Notes: generated from the letters alone by a model not told the origin. Shown: positions 1 through 11,115, counted from the stretch's first letter. The stretch: DNA of 64,000 nucleotides from Neoceratodus forsteri (GCA_016271365.2 CM057449.1:1563350501-1563414500); one strand, 5' to 3'. Translations and numbers: made by a program.

Positions 1-205
1 TGCTTTGCATTGTGGGGGCATGTGTGATTTTGTATTTTCTTGAAACTTGGCTTCCCAGCCAAATGCCCTTTGGGGTAACCCTTGCCTCGGTGTTTACGCA
101 CAGAGGTTCTTTGTCTTTTAAATAGTTTTTTATTTTAATGGGTTCACCACAATATATCCCAGGCACACTGCCTTGGGGTAGCTGGTCCATTCCACTGGGG
201 TGTCA

Positions 206-265
206 AACAGACGAGGCATACTGATGAGTCCTGGTAGGACGAAACACGTGTCTATGTCTTCTGTT
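206..265 (+). ncRNA. Type I hammerhead ribozyme, copy 1
   Basis: All conserved core elements are present in order. CTGATGA lies at 221-227. Stem II is GTCC (228-231) with GGAC (237-240) around a TGGTA loop. GAAA lies at 241-244 and the cleavage triplet GTC at 250-252, so self-cleavage is predicted after C252. Stem I forms from CATA (217-220) with TATG (253-256), then an internal loop (CGAGG opposite TCT), then AACAGA (206-211) with TCTGTT (260-265). Stem III is very short: A244-U251, C245-G250 and A246-U249 with a 2-nt loop. Stretch 244-251 is a perfect palindrome, so two RNAs could pair there as a double hammerhead. Activity is inferred from structure only. Confidence 0.93.
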
Positions 266-569
266 AGCACCCTTTGCAAACTGTGTGAGAGGCCTTTCGG
301 CACCATGCAGTTCTGCTTAAAGTTGGACCAGCATAACATTCTGTGGTGATTTGCATATGCAGCCCATGATGCTTTGCATTGTGGGGCATGTGTGATTTGT
401 ATTTTCTTGAAACTTGGCTTCCCAGCCAAATGCCCTTTGAGGTAACCCTTGCCTCGGTGTTTACGCTGAGGTTCTTTGTCTTTAAATAGTTTTTATTTTA
501 ATGGGTTCACCACAATATATCCCAGGCACACTGCCTTGGGGGTAGCTGGTCCATTCCACTGGGGTGTCA

Positions 570-629
570 AACAGGCGAGGCATACTGATGAGTCCTGGTA
601 GGACGAAACACGTGTCTATGTCTTCTGTT
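570..629 (+). ncRNA. Type I hammerhead ribozyme, copy 2
   Basis: This is the same structure as copy 1, one satellite unit later. The core CTGATGA is at 585-591, stem II and its TGGTA loop are identical, GAAA follows, and predicted cleavage is after C616. One difference from copy 1 falls in distal stem I: A211 is replaced by G575. This turns an A-U pair into a G-U wobble and keeps the helix. Transcription through both copies would release a 364-nt monomer. Confidence 0.92.
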
Positions 630-918
630 AGCACCCTTTGCAAACTGTGTGAGAGGCCTTTCGGCACCATGCAGTTCTGCTTAAAGTTGGACCAGCATAA
701 CATTCTGTGGTGATTTGCATATGCAGCCCATGATGCTTTGCATTGTGGGGGCATGTGTGATTTTGTATTTTCTTGAAACTTGGCTTCCCAGCCAAATACA
801 TTATATAGTAGTGTACTTCATTATTTTATTAAACTAAAGAGTAATTTTTTTAAATACACCTCTAAAATGAAAGTAGCACAAAGTGCATGTTTTATTTCCA
901 GTGAGTTTTAAATCTAAG

Positions 919-1110
919 CAGTACAGAGTAATGATTTAGAGCACTGAGCTGCAAACCTGGAGAACTGGGTTTGAATCCCACAGCCACCACTTGCACACTG
1001 TGTGACCATGAGCAAGTCACTTGACTTCTCTGTGCTCCCAGGATGCACCTGGAAACAAGTTTGACTTAGTGTCCTGGCCAAGAACTGTAAGATAAAAAAA
1101 AAGTAAAAAT
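919..1110 (+). mobile_element. tRNA-derived SINE, MIR/CORE-SINE-like
   Basis: A pol III B-box-like GGGTTTGAATCCC lies near 967-979, preceded by an A-box-like TTAGAGCACTGAGC near 935-948. Downstream, GTGTGACCATGAGCAAGTCA closely resembles the conserved segment of vertebrate MIR SINEs. The element ends in an A-rich tract near 1095-1110. Assignment to the MIR superfamily is from recalled consensus features, not a search. Confidence 0.65.
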
Positions 1111-1197
1111 CTGACTTTCTAGTACTCAAACACAAAATTTATACACATGATCAGAAATGAAAAAAATAAAAAAAAATATATATATATGTGTGTGTAG

Positions 1198-1343
1198 GCA
1201 ATAAGACAACGGGGTGTGAGTTAGACAGTTCTAATGCATGGCTAGGAGGCATAGTGAGGCACGAGGCTGCAGGACAAGTGGGTCCAACACCCTAGCCATG
1301 CGTTAGAACTGTCTAACGCACCCCCCAGAGTGCCTTATTGTGC
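1198..1343. mobile_element. 146-bp foldback MITE, copy 1
   Basis: The left end GCAATAAG and right end CTTATTG are inverted. The arms continue inward for about 50 bp: GTTAGACAGTTCTAA on the left mirrors TTAGAACTGTCTAAC on the right. A related copy sits at 57873-58019. No coding capacity is seen. The superfamily is not recognised, and no convincing target-site duplication is visible. Confidence 0.7.
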
Positions 1344-1552
1344 TTATAAAATGGGTATGTGTTTTACATGGATTTAAACATTTAAATGTCTATGTTTTTA
1401 TGTTAAAAAAAACAAATCTTTAATGTGTTTGTATGTAAAATAGTTCATCCTATTTAACATAATTAGTTTTCGACCTTAACTGGTATTGAGCTGTAGTGGT
1501 CATCGCAGCTGTGATTGCAGCTATTTGTCATAACTCCCCCCCCCCATTCCAC

Positions 1553-1576
1553 AAACACACACACACACACACACAC
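1553..1576. repeat. (CA)n microsatellite
   Basis: Simple CA dinucleotide tract, preceded by a short C run. Confidence 0.95.
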
Positions 1577-1897
1577 TGAAGCTGCTAAACTGTAATGAAA
1601 ATACCTCTCTGACTTTTAAAACAAAAATATTAACAGTCCATGAGAGGTCCATCCACACAAGAGAATGAACTTGCGAGCAGGCAGAGGGATGAGCGTGAGG
1701 TTAAACAACGAGCGGTTACTGCTTTACCGGTGATTGCAGCTGTTACATGGTTGTAAGAGAGTCTCGGTAAGAAAATTAGTGAGAACATTTTCTATACTTT
1801 TCCCCCTTTCACCCAGATGAGCCACTGTGTTGTTTTTCCCGTTAGTGTGAGTAAGACGGGATTGTGGAGACCGGAAGTGGAGCGGGTGGGCTGGTGG

Positions 1898-1900
<3 letters not shown>

Positions 1901-1950
<50 letters not shown>
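1901..1950. repeat. (AT)25 microsatellite
   Basis: Uninterrupted AT dinucleotide run. Confidence 0.97.
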
Positions 1951-1954
<4 letters not shown>

Positions 1955-2430
1955 GTTTTACATATGCATAGGATAGGTTCTATGAGATGTGAGTCTCAGA
2001 TACAGAACGGCCCACCAACAGAAAAAAACTCATACAAATTAAATACACAAAAATCATCAAAAACATATACAATCTAATAATAATTTTAAACTTATACCCT
2101 TTCATAGTTGAAAAAATGAGGCCAAACTGATCAAATTCTGAAGTCCAAGATATTAAATATTCCAAGGATATGGTGCTGCAAACAAAATGGAGGCTTGCCC
2201 ATACTGTGTATAAATCCTTCGCAGGATTAGACCTGATTGGCCATGTCCTTTAGCCCATACTGAGATGTGGTAAGAAGAGTTTGCTAAACAAATATTGAGA
2301 AGAAAGGCTTTGAACAGACTTAAAAATAGTTTTGCACCAATTTAGACCTCTTTGTTGATCTAGTGGCAGTCAATTCTGCTTCAATAATAAATCACAATGT
2401 TCATGACAGTACACAATGTCGTCATAAATC
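1951..2430. other. No gene recognised; unassigned intronic DNA
   Basis: AT-rich sequence with only short frames that match no family I know. I see no terminal repeats or splice-flanked coding blocks. Confidence 0.5.
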
Positions 2431-2517
2431 AAAAATAGGTACAATAGCTTAAACTATAACTCTGCCTGTTACACAGATGGGCAGAGAGTCCTAGTTCAAG
2501 CTATGTCACCTATTTTT
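2431..2517. repeat. 87-bp imperfect hairpin
   Basis: The left arm begins AAAAATAGGT and the right arm ends ACCTATTTTT. The arms pair imperfectly over about 36 bp around a short loop (ACAGA). Possibly a small foldback element remnant. Confidence 0.65.
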
Positions 2518-3007
2518 AATAATGGGGACTCAGCCCAGTTCCATGGCCTTGAGGAAAGTAACCCTCGAGACTGTAAATATGATCTTGGAGTTGATTAAAT
2601 GGACGGTCCAAGAGGTGGATAAAAAACTGCATGGTCTCAATGTTTTAGATTTGAATGGACATTGTCAAACAAAACTTGCAGAAATCAGAGAGCTCTGTTG
2701 TAAACATGATAAATGTCACCATGGAGCTTCCATATGAAAATGTGCTACTGTACTGAGGCAGGAGTGGAGACATTAGAAAGTCAGGTCTGCACCTGAAATG
2801 TATGTGTAGTGGGTCTGTCAGAAGGGCTGGAAGGAAATGAGACACTTGGCTTTGCCCAAGCCTTTTTATCAATGATCCTGCAATCCTCTGAATCTGGTCT
2901 GCAGTACACTTTGGAGTCGGCCTACGGAATAATTCCAAGTCCACAGTGGACTGCAGCATCAAGTCCTACACCAAGATCTTTCCTAATAGTCTGCTACAAA
3001 GCAAATC
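2518..3007. other. No gene recognised; unassigned
   Basis: Short overlapping frames on both strands without a recognisable domain. Nothing here is supported as coding. Confidence 0.45.
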
Positions 3008-3195
3008 TGAAGATTGCTATAGAAACACAGAAACATAGACTTTGACGGCAGATAAGGACCGCTTGGCCCACCTAGTCTGCCCATTTCCCTACCTACAGGA
3101 TAGGCCACAGATCCTAGTTAACCAGTTCAGTCTGATTTTGACCCCTCTGAATCCATGCTTTGTGCCTCCTTCTTCTTGACTTCCATATATCAGAG
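3008..3195 (-). mobile_element. CR1 3'-tail fragment with inverted partner at 3378-3455
   Basis: The left boundary carries the CR1-type tail (complement of TTCTATGTTTCTATG) followed by the family's 3'-terminal block, TTGGCCCA and CTGCCCATTT in this orientation. From about 3115 onward the sequence recurs in inverse orientation at 3378-3455: GACCCCTCTGAATCCATGC here is mirrored by GCATGGATTCAGAGGGGTC. This gives arms of about 75 bp around a ~180-bp spacer. Confidence 0.65.
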
Positions 3196-3488
3196 AAACT
3201 GAACTGTACCCTAACCTATCTTATAATTAGCTCTGGGAAAAGCCTTTGATGGAATCCAAGCCTCTATGCACCTGCCGAGGGCCAGCACCAGCTACTGATG
3301 TTAGTAAATCGAAAGACTCAGTGGCAGAACAGAGCCTACCTTTTCAACCAACCCAGAAAAGCAGGAAACTTACATAATATGGAAGTCAAGAAGAAGAAGG
3401 CAAAGAGCATGGATTCAGAGGGGTCAAAATCAGACTGAACTGGATAAAACTGAGAGGTTGTAAATTATGAAGTGTTGAGTGAGTGGAT

Positions 3489-5054
3489 ATAGAAACATAC
3501 AAACATAGAAAGTGATGGCAGATGGGGACCAAAGATCCATCTAGCCTGCCCTAAGCCCTACCCTCCTCCTTAGGATTTCTGTGCGATAATCCCTTGTGTC
3601 CGTCTCAAGCTGCTTTGAATTCCCCTACTGTTTTGGAGGCAATGACTCCAACCGGTAGGGCATTCCATGGGTCAACCACCCTCTCTGTGAAGAAAAACGT
3701 TCTCGTGTTGCCTCTGAATCTTCCTCACTTTCATTTTATCCCATGTCCTCTTGTCCTACTTGTGCTTTTGTCCATAAAGAGCTCCTGGGTGGAGACTCTG
3801 TTTATACCCTTCAGGAACTTGAATGTCTCAATCATGTCTCTTCTCTCTCTGCGCTGTTCCAGGGAGTACATGTTGAGTTCCTGTAACCTCCTTTCATATG
3901 GTAATTTATGGAGACCATGTATCATTTTTGTTGCCCTCCTCTGCACTGTTTCTAATCTATGTTCTTCCTTAGATAGGGTCTCCAGAACTGGATGCAGTAC
4001 TCAAGGTGGGGTCTCACCAGAGACTTGTACAACAGCAGGATCACCTCTTTTCTTCTACTTGTGATACCCCTTCCTATGCATCCCAGCATTCTGCTGGCCT
4101 TCTTTGCTGCATTTTCATACTGTCCGCCTACCTTCAGATTGTCAGATATAATAACTCCCAGGTCCATCTCCTGCTGGATGGTTGCTAGTTTCTCCTTTCC
4201 CAGATAGTTGTCCCTCACTGGGTTGCTTCTGCCCAGATGCATAACTTTACACTTTTTTGCATTGAATTTTAACTGCCACAAGTTGGACCAGTATTCCAGC
4301 CTGTGTAGGTCACTTTTCATTTGCTCCACCCCCTGTGTTGTACCACCCCGTTGCAGAGTTTAATGTCCTCTGCAAATAGGCACACCTTCCCGTTCAGTTC
4401 CTCTGTTATATCTTTGATGAAGATATTGAAGAGTAATGGTCCAAGGATGGATCCTTGCGGCACCCCACTTGTCACCTCCCTACCCCGAGATACTGCTCCA
4501 CTTACTGTCACTGATTGTGTTCTCTGTTCAGGCCAGTTGCTCATCCATGTTACAACTTCCTTCCCCACCCCTGTATGGGCAAGTTTGTTTAGCAGTCTTC
4601 TGTGTGGCACAGAGTTGAAAGGCCTTGCTAAAGTCTAGGTAGATAACATCAACACCCCCCCAATCCACAGCCCTAGTTACTGAGTCAAAGAATTTAATCA
4701 GATTTGTCTGGCAGGACCTTCCCACTGTGAAACCATGCTGCTTGGCATCCAGCTGACTGTTTTCCTTCAGGAATGACATGATCCTATCTTTGAGCAGTGA
4801 TTCCATAATTTTTCCCACCGAGGTGAGGCTGACCAGGTGATAGTTCCCCATCTCCTCACTGCTACAACCCTTTTGTATGGGGATCACTAATGCTTTTTCT
4901 CAGTCCTGTGGGGCTGTCCCGTCTCTCATGAATCTGCTGAAAAGCTCTGCAAGTGGTGCAGTCCATTCATCACTAAGTTCCCCTAATATGCGTGGGTGGA
5001 TACCGTCCGGCCCCATGATTTTATCCACTTTTAGTTTCCGCAGCTCTGTTCTTA
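3489..5054 (-). pseudogene. CR1 LINE reverse transcriptase, 3' part (left half of interrupted copy)
   Basis: Read right to left, this is the CR1 pol (ORF2) reverse transcriptase region. It starts with KVDKIMGPDGIHPRIL and passes through the core motif YLDFSKAF (an F follows where D is usual), then GVPQGSILGPLLFN and the catalytic box, here FAEDIKL instead of the family's FADDTKL. The C-terminal block [15 protein letters not shown] and ERRDMIETFKFLKGIN follows, and the element ends in the characteristic tail near 3489. The frame changes at least three times (near 4330, 4600 and 4890), and a catalytic Asp is replaced by Glu, so it is dead. It is cut at 5054 by the LTR array and resumes in frame at 22588, with CTTA (5051-5054 and 22584-22587) duplicated. 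Confidence 0.9.
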
Positions 5055-7053
5055 TGTAACCCCTAGGTGGCACTATCCCAAGGGCTACTACCCCTGCCTG
5101 CTTGGCTAGCAGCAGGTTAAGGGGCCTGAGTTCTGAAACGGGTGCCTCCACCCAGAGGACAGGGTAGGTAGTGGTCAAGCTAACCTGGGCACAGCCCTCT
5201 GGGACACTGTAACCCTGCTCTTTCCTTACTAGGGGCCAAAACAATACGCAATAATCACTTTCACAATACCCCTTATACATCACACAAGTACCCACACTGT
5301 TTGCACCTACCACCTGGGCTTTCCTCTGGCACGGCCCTAGGAACCCCCTGTAAAACAAGGTTATACACAGCAAATAACAGCAGTACAGTACTTTTGTACA
5401 AACTGGAACCACAGTCAGGGTAAATGCAAAAAAAATTTAGATCTGATTTATTTAAGGGTCTTGAACAAGGGAGGGGCGCAATCAGCTTAATTTGCTTAAA
5501 GGCTCTATTAATCAAACAGTTATGCATGCACTTCAGGGTCCATAAACTGTCACACACTCTGGGTACCCAGATGGAGAATGGTGGGCTAGCCACGAATGTT
5601 GCAGCTGGTTGGGGCCCTGTGATGGAAGAAAACAACATGCACAACACACACTATTTGTAATCTGAAGCCAGAGGGCTCAGTTCGTGAAAAGAAAACAACA
5701 AGACAATCAGATGACACACTTTTAGATTAGGCTGTTGTTGCAGGGAGCTACCCTGATGATTACTCATGATACCCAAGACTGGACACAGGCTGGATGAAAA
5801 TCGAGACAGCAAGTGGGTAATCTGGAGTGCCAGAAGAAGCAGGGCCCACATGATTCACCAAGGCATAGTTTCTGTTCAAGCATGGAACAGGGGGCTGATT
5901 CCCAGGCAGGTCTCATCGGTGGCTTTCTCTGTGCAGTGGGGTAGTCTGGTACTGCCAACGTGCCATAGCCCAGGCTGAATGGAGATGAACGCAGATTCAG
6001 TACGATTAGGCTGGATAAAGCTTCCAGCAAGCAGAACACAATTCACACAGTGGGGACCCAAATCATGACCCACTTTCAATACACAGCACATTTACATGTA
6101 AAGGTTTCTATGGTACCAGCAATCAGAACACAGTTCACACAGTGGGAACCAAATCACGACCCACTTTCAATACACAGCACATTTACATGTAAGGAAATTC
6201 TACTGTACCAGGCAAACCGCTCTCCGGTCACGATTGCAAAGTCTCTGCACAAACAGGGGATTCAAAAGCAGCCGGAAATCCTGACAGGCCAATCGCATTC
6301 AGCAAATCTTTGGTCTTCTTCAGGTTAAAGCCTGGTCACAGTCCAGTGGCTTACATAGTCCTCACAACTTGGATTTAGTCTGAATAAAGTCTGTTTTCCC
6401 TGCCAGGGACAGCAGACAGACAGACAGGCAAGCCAAAATGCAGCCCTTTTCACAGTTCTCCCATGCAAAACTACACAGAACTGCTGCTCAAAATTACTTG
6501 AGCTGTTACTTCTTCACTTCTCAGCTCAAAACTGAAACTAACTGTGGCAGCCTGGGAAATTCCCCAAGATCTAAAAGGTTTGTTTGGCTGATCCTCCTGT
6601 CAGTCACAACAAAGGCTCCCCCTTCAGGTGCAAAAAAGCACAAAAAGCCCCAAACTACAATTCCTACAGATTTTGACTCCAGACAGCTCCTGTAGTTCAG
6701 CTCCATTTTAGGTCCCACCAGTACTGATTGGTCAAATTTGCAGTCCAGGACCAAGATAGTGGAGATAAACAAAACAGTCCTTGCTGCAAAGAAGGCAGGT
6801 TAGACAAACTACATTAACATCATCACTCTAAATGATTTTCAGCAAATAGTTACATCTTTCAACAGAGCTCCCGCTTAGATTACTTATGACTGCAATCCCG
6901 GCAGTTCTTAAAGAGACAATACACAGAGGCTATACAGACACTCTCTGGCAATCACATTTAAACTGCTAAAACACAGGACACCAGCCTGGCAGTGAGCATT
7001 TAGGCAAGTTCAAGGAAGACTTTTTGGGAACCCCCATTTGTAGGAGGGTTACA
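5055..7053 (-). repeat. LTR1: 3' LTR of the tandem gypsy array (1999 bp)
   Basis: It begins TGTAACCCC and ends GGGTTACA, giving TG...CA ends within a short inverted repeat. On the minus strand a polyadenylation signal AATAAA lies near 5443-5448. A 92-bp direct duplication starts at 6033 and 6125. The left (U5) ~750 bp differs from LTR2 and LTR3 by many substitutions, while the right (U3) part is nearly identical to LTR2. The 4-bp target duplication CTTA lies immediately to the left. Confidence 0.93.
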
Positions 7054-7066
7054 CCCTTCTCTGCCT
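7054..7066 (-). promoter_or_regulatory. Polypurine tract of internal region 1
   Basis: On the minus strand, AGGCAGAGAAGGG sits directly against the U3 start of LTR1. This is where plus-strand DNA priming occurs in LTR retrotransposons. Confidence 0.75.
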
Positions 7067-7289
7067 GGAGAAAACTTGGTGTTCGCGTGAAGTCTGTGCC
7101 ATCATGCATCAGTTAACATAAACTTATTACTATACATATTCACTACACTTCATGATACCATATCCATTCTGACAGCACATTGTGCATATTTCACACAGGT
7201 ATATTGAACATTACTATACTGAATCAGGTAATAACTTCTTGTACCTTAAACAATGCAAGAGGGGCCCTTCCCTATCAGCTAACTTGGGG

Positions 7290-8690
7290 CTAGAGGGGGC
7301 AGGGGCACCATGGTGAGAAGGAAAGACAAGCAACCTGGAATTGGCTGTCAAGCTCAATTTGGGTAGTGAGCTTCACTTTTGTGCACCACATTGAGAGGCA
7401 AATGCACTGGCCTCCCTGGATAATCATAGCTGAAATGCAATACTGGCTTGACAGCTTGACCAGTCTTTCTGGGGGAAACAACCACAGTCTCTGTACTCTC
7501 AGCACTGGTCTGGGGACTCTCATCACTTGTGGTGGGTGCCTCTGCCTGGGTGGGAACGTCCAAACCTGGGGCACTGTTGGCTCCTTGCTCTGCAGGCTCT
7601 GTTTCTACAACACCTGACTCATTTTGAGAAAGCTCAGGCACAATCAAGCTTTGAGGCACTGAAGGGGGGGTGGTCAGCACTCTCACAGTATTCTTCAAGT
7701 TCTGGTATGTCACCAGAAAGACTCAAACCCTCAGCCCCTTCTTCAGGCAAATCATAAAGTTCCACAATTCACAGAGACTCAACATCTACAGACGTGATAC
7801 TCTGCACTTCACTTTCTGGGAGCATTGGCTCTAAGGACGAAGCTGAGGGGTAAGGCAGTCCAGAAGGCCCAGCTTCATCCCCACAATTTATCAGGGGGTT
7901 ACCTCAGAGCAGCTGACTCAGTTCATAAGAGGGGTAATAGGCATGGTCATATTCACTTTCGTCAGAAGTGGACTGACAGTCACTATCATTCTGGGCCTGC
8001 TGCAGAGGAAACCTTAAATCTGTGACCACTAGGGTAGGTTGACTCTGTCTCTTTCTTGCAGCAGCATAAGTCATCGGCCCAGGGGGCTCAATTTCTGGGG
8101 GTTCATCCTCAATCATGACTTGGCCGATAGGTAGCAAGTAGTTACGGTGCATGGTCTTGACAGCTTTGGAGTTGTTCTCTGGGTGCACCCTATACACAGG
8201 TAAATCATCCAACTTTCCAACTACTACATGGTGAAGATGGTGCCACCAATCAGCAATTTTGTGTTTACCATGCAGTCCTAAATTGCGTAACAACACGCGG
8301 TCTCCAGGTCGAAGCTCATAAGCCTTTACATTTTTATCATGCCTCTCTGTTGCCTAGATTTCTCTTGGTGGCCATTGTCTGGGCCAGTTGATAGGCATGG
8401 TTTGATTGAGCTTTCAGTTTTTGTACATATTGCAAGTAGTTTTCGACTCGGACCCCATCTGGAAAGACCCCAAAACAGACATCAACTGACAGCCGGGCCT
8501 CTCTCCCGAACATGAGGCAGTAGGGGGAGAATCCAGTAGCATCGTTTCTTGTGCAATTGTATGCGTGTACCAAGGTTCTAATCTGCTGGCTCCGTTTATG
8601 CTTGTCTTTTGGATGGAGGGTGCCCAGCATGTCTAGAAGGGTGCGGTTAAAATGTTCTGGTTGAAGGTCTTTTTGAAACAAAGGCTTATA
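7290..8690 (-). pseudogene. Gypsy integrase C-terminal half and pol tail, internal region 1
   Basis: Minus strand. The 8337-8681 frame carries the end of a Ty3/gypsy integrase core: EHFNRTLLDMLGTLHP includes the region of the catalytic Glu, and AYNCTRNDATGFSPYCLMFG is the family's usual block. The 7904-8296 frame has the integrase C-terminal domain (LLRNLGLHGKHKIADWW, YRVHPENN). The 7354-7713 frame is the acidic, Ser/Thr/Pro-rich pol tail ending in a short basic and tyrosine-containing motif. The frames are broken between these blocks. The N-terminal zinc-binding and first catalytic Asp regions are absent, so this integrase cannot function. The arrangement is matched by the second copy at 15100-16500. 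Confidence 0.88.
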
Positions 8691-9940
8691 ATATCACTTT
8701 TTATAAGAATGCACTTGGCTTTACCTCGGGCCTTACCAAAAATTATTTCATAAATTGCCAAAAGTAATAAATATTCACATGTGATATTATCCTATGCTCT
8801 CCAAATTCAAAAATGACAATGAAAAACACTGTTGCCACATTTTGGATTATATAAGAGATAAATATATTTTATTCACATATGTACAAATCCTATATATTCA
8901 TAACTAGCATAAATATCAAGCATAATAAAAGTAAGGTAAACAAACTGTAATGTAAACAAAACAGATTTTAGAAAATCAAGTAAATCATATAAAACAAAAT
9001 AAATTTCAGCAATAAGCAATGTAAATGAGAAAGCACTATTCAGCATAATGGCAGTTTATGTTATTTCTTTAGCATACTTATGTATAGCATGTCCTTTTTT
9101 TACTATGAGAACGTGCAACTCATTACACTAGTGTTTCAGATTATCTTGGTATGATACTTGTTTAAACTTTATAGTATGTACTGTAATAGGTATTTTCATG
9201 AGATTTAAATTCTAGCTTAACCATAAACCTAAGGTTTGAAGCTAAAATGCACTATTATCACCCCAGATAGCCAAATAAGTAGTAAAAGTAGAATAAAGGA
9301 ATACTTATGTTTTAGTTATCTGTAGATGTGGTCTTCTACTTTTTAGCTTTCAAAGTCTTGGTGAGGACTTTAGGTTTTGGATAACAAATGTCCTTGGTGG
9401 TGAGTTTGGCTTCAGTCTGCTGTCTTTTTCCCTTGAACCTGGAACTGTAGAGTCTTTTGACATCAATGAAGCAATGCAGGCTGGATACTTCTTGCTTGGT
9501 CACAAATCATCAAAAGTCACTTCAGGATTTAGTAAGAAAAATCACACAACGATTTCAGCAGTTCAACACAGTCTGTAGAAAGATCTCTGCCTGTGGACAG
9601 CGATGTTGTTTTGGTTTAACTGGACTCTGACTGTTGTGTTTCAGTTCATTTCTGCTTTTGAACCTGCAGCTCTGGACCCACTGCTATTCAACAGCACTGC
9701 AGACTTGCTGGCTGGTAAATTCCAAAGTCAGTCTCTTGTTCAGGCTTTTAACAGAAATTCCAAAACATTACTTTTAGTCCAAATTCTCAGTATGCAAAAC
9801 ATAGGCATTGCTTAATCCAATACTGGAAGAAAGTCCTTTATGTAACAGTCCATTTTAGAAGCTGGACCTTTGGCAGAGTTGTGCATGTTTTCAGGCTGGT
9901 TTAGCGCTCCTTGCGATGGCAATGATAAAGCCCAAGTAAT
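8691..9940 (-). other. Non-coding AT-rich filler where RT and RNase H should be, copy 1
   Basis: About 1.25 kb with no protein signature lies between the start of the RT domain and the end of the integrase. An autonomous element would carry RT catalytic motifs, RNase H and the integrase core here. The same filler is in copy 2 (16502-17750). It could be an older insertion plus deletion; I see no clear terminal repeats. Confidence 0.75.
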
Positions 9941-10489
9941 GTCCTCACAGACCCATTCTTCTTATGCACAGCCACAATGGGCGACATATGGGCTCCTGGA
10001 TTCTTGTATCACGCCAGCAGCGAGCATTTCCTGCAGGTGTCTTCTCATATCATCTATGTCTGCTGGGGCTAGGCGTCGGGACCTCTCTCGAAATGGTCAT
10101 TCATTGTGCAGGCGTATGTGATGCTCCGCACCTGGACACATTCCACATCCCATTCCTTCAATAAAAACACTTGGTCTCTCTGGGCAAGTCTCTTGTTAAT
10201 TCTAGCTTTCCATTCAGCTGGCAACAGGGAGTCACCAAAGTCAAACAAGTCTGGGGTCACTCTCTTCTTCTCACCAGGGTGCTTGTTGCTGGGCAATGCT
10301 GCAGTGCCTGCACAGTGTATCATAGCAAGGTTGCACTCTCTGTTCACCTGGATCTCCCGATCTGACACACTGTGAATCTGGACCATCACTCGTCATTCAT
10401 AGGCATGGGCATGAGCAGTCAAGATGCTGGACTTGACTAATAATCCTTCTGGCAATTTTCCATTGCCTGGCACATCCAACATCAGTATT
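9941..10489 (-). pseudogene. Truncated gypsy RT N-terminus, copy 1
   Basis: Minus strand. The frame 10069-10389 leads into the RT start: LAPADIDDMRRHLQEMLAAG, followed in a shifted frame by SPIVAVHKKNGSVR. These correspond to the conserved beginning of Ty3/gypsy RT. The domain stops right there, so the YxDD catalytic region is missing. At least one frameshift separates the two blocks. Confidence 0.8.
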
Positions 10490-11115
10490 TTGTTCTTGAC
10501 ATCTTTCCGGAAGTGGACATCCCCTTAAATGGTACACTGGGCATTAGGGGCCAGTACCATGGATCCTTCTTCCACACGATCCCCATTGGTTCATCCTGGT
10601 CTACTTCCTTGGGTTTCTGTTGCAAATCATAGGCCCTCTTGATCAGAGCCAGAATTCTCAGGGCCCTCCCAGTCCGTCGCCCTTCTTTCTCATAACAGAG
10701 TTACGCCAGTCTCCCAAACATATGGGTGTTTGTCCCAATTAACAGGAGGACCCCATCATACAATCCGGTTGGGGAACACAGTAGGGAAAATGTCTCTACT
10801 CGCTCCTCTACACCTGTTACAGATGCAAGAAAAGACAACTAGAGGCGGACATACCCTTGGTAGGGATAAGACTTGTCGCTCAGGCCCCACACATGTAGGC
10901 CTTCCAGGGATTGCAAAGGAACATCAGATAAGTGTCTGTCATACCAGTCCTGGAATACAATTGTCACTTATGACTCACTGTCAAGCATAGCCCGAGTATG
11001 AATACCATTTACAGTCACCATAGTCTCCATTGAAGGGCCCACTATTTTGGACCAATCTGGATAGGCAGTAGCAGAGGCCTGGACAGATGATTTAGCCATA
11101 AAGAAATATGAGTTA
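10490..11115 (-). pseudogene. Gypsy aspartic protease remnant, copy 1
   Basis: Minus strand. The retropepsin-like block reads VTVNGIHTRAMLDSES and then a stop, where a family member would have an active-site D(S/T)G. The active-site Gly has become Glu, and the next residue's codon is a stop (TAA). Sequence after the stop still aligns with the family (VTIVFQDWYDRHL). Exactly the same two defects are in copy 2, near 18790. Confidence 0.82.

Larger units (their letters stand above)
1..797 (+). repeat. Tandem ~364-bp hammerhead satellite (retrozyme-like), about 2.2 units
   Basis: The same sequence block starts at 1, 370 and 734, giving periods of 369 and 364 bp. The third unit breaks off near 797, where unrelated AT-rich DNA begins, and the array may extend left of the window. 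Each complete unit carries a hammerhead ribozyme (206-265 and 570-629), and the two cleavage sites lie 364 nt apart. The minus-strand reading frames here are conserved only because the repeat is duplicated and show no protein signature. Small tandem repeats holding type I hammerheads are known from newt satellite 2 and from metazoan retrozymes. Assignment to that class is inference from the ribozyme and the period. Confidence 0.9.

Noticed and set aside
130..754. Two near-identical minus-strand frames of about 90-100 codons in the satellite
   Set aside because: They are repeated only because the DNA is duplicated, and there is no domain. The region is explained by a non-coding ribozyme satellite.
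5753..5759. CTGATGA in the LTRs (also 13563 and 21379) as a possible hammerhead core
   Set aside because: No stem II, no GAAA at the right distance and no cleavage triplet with stem pairing.
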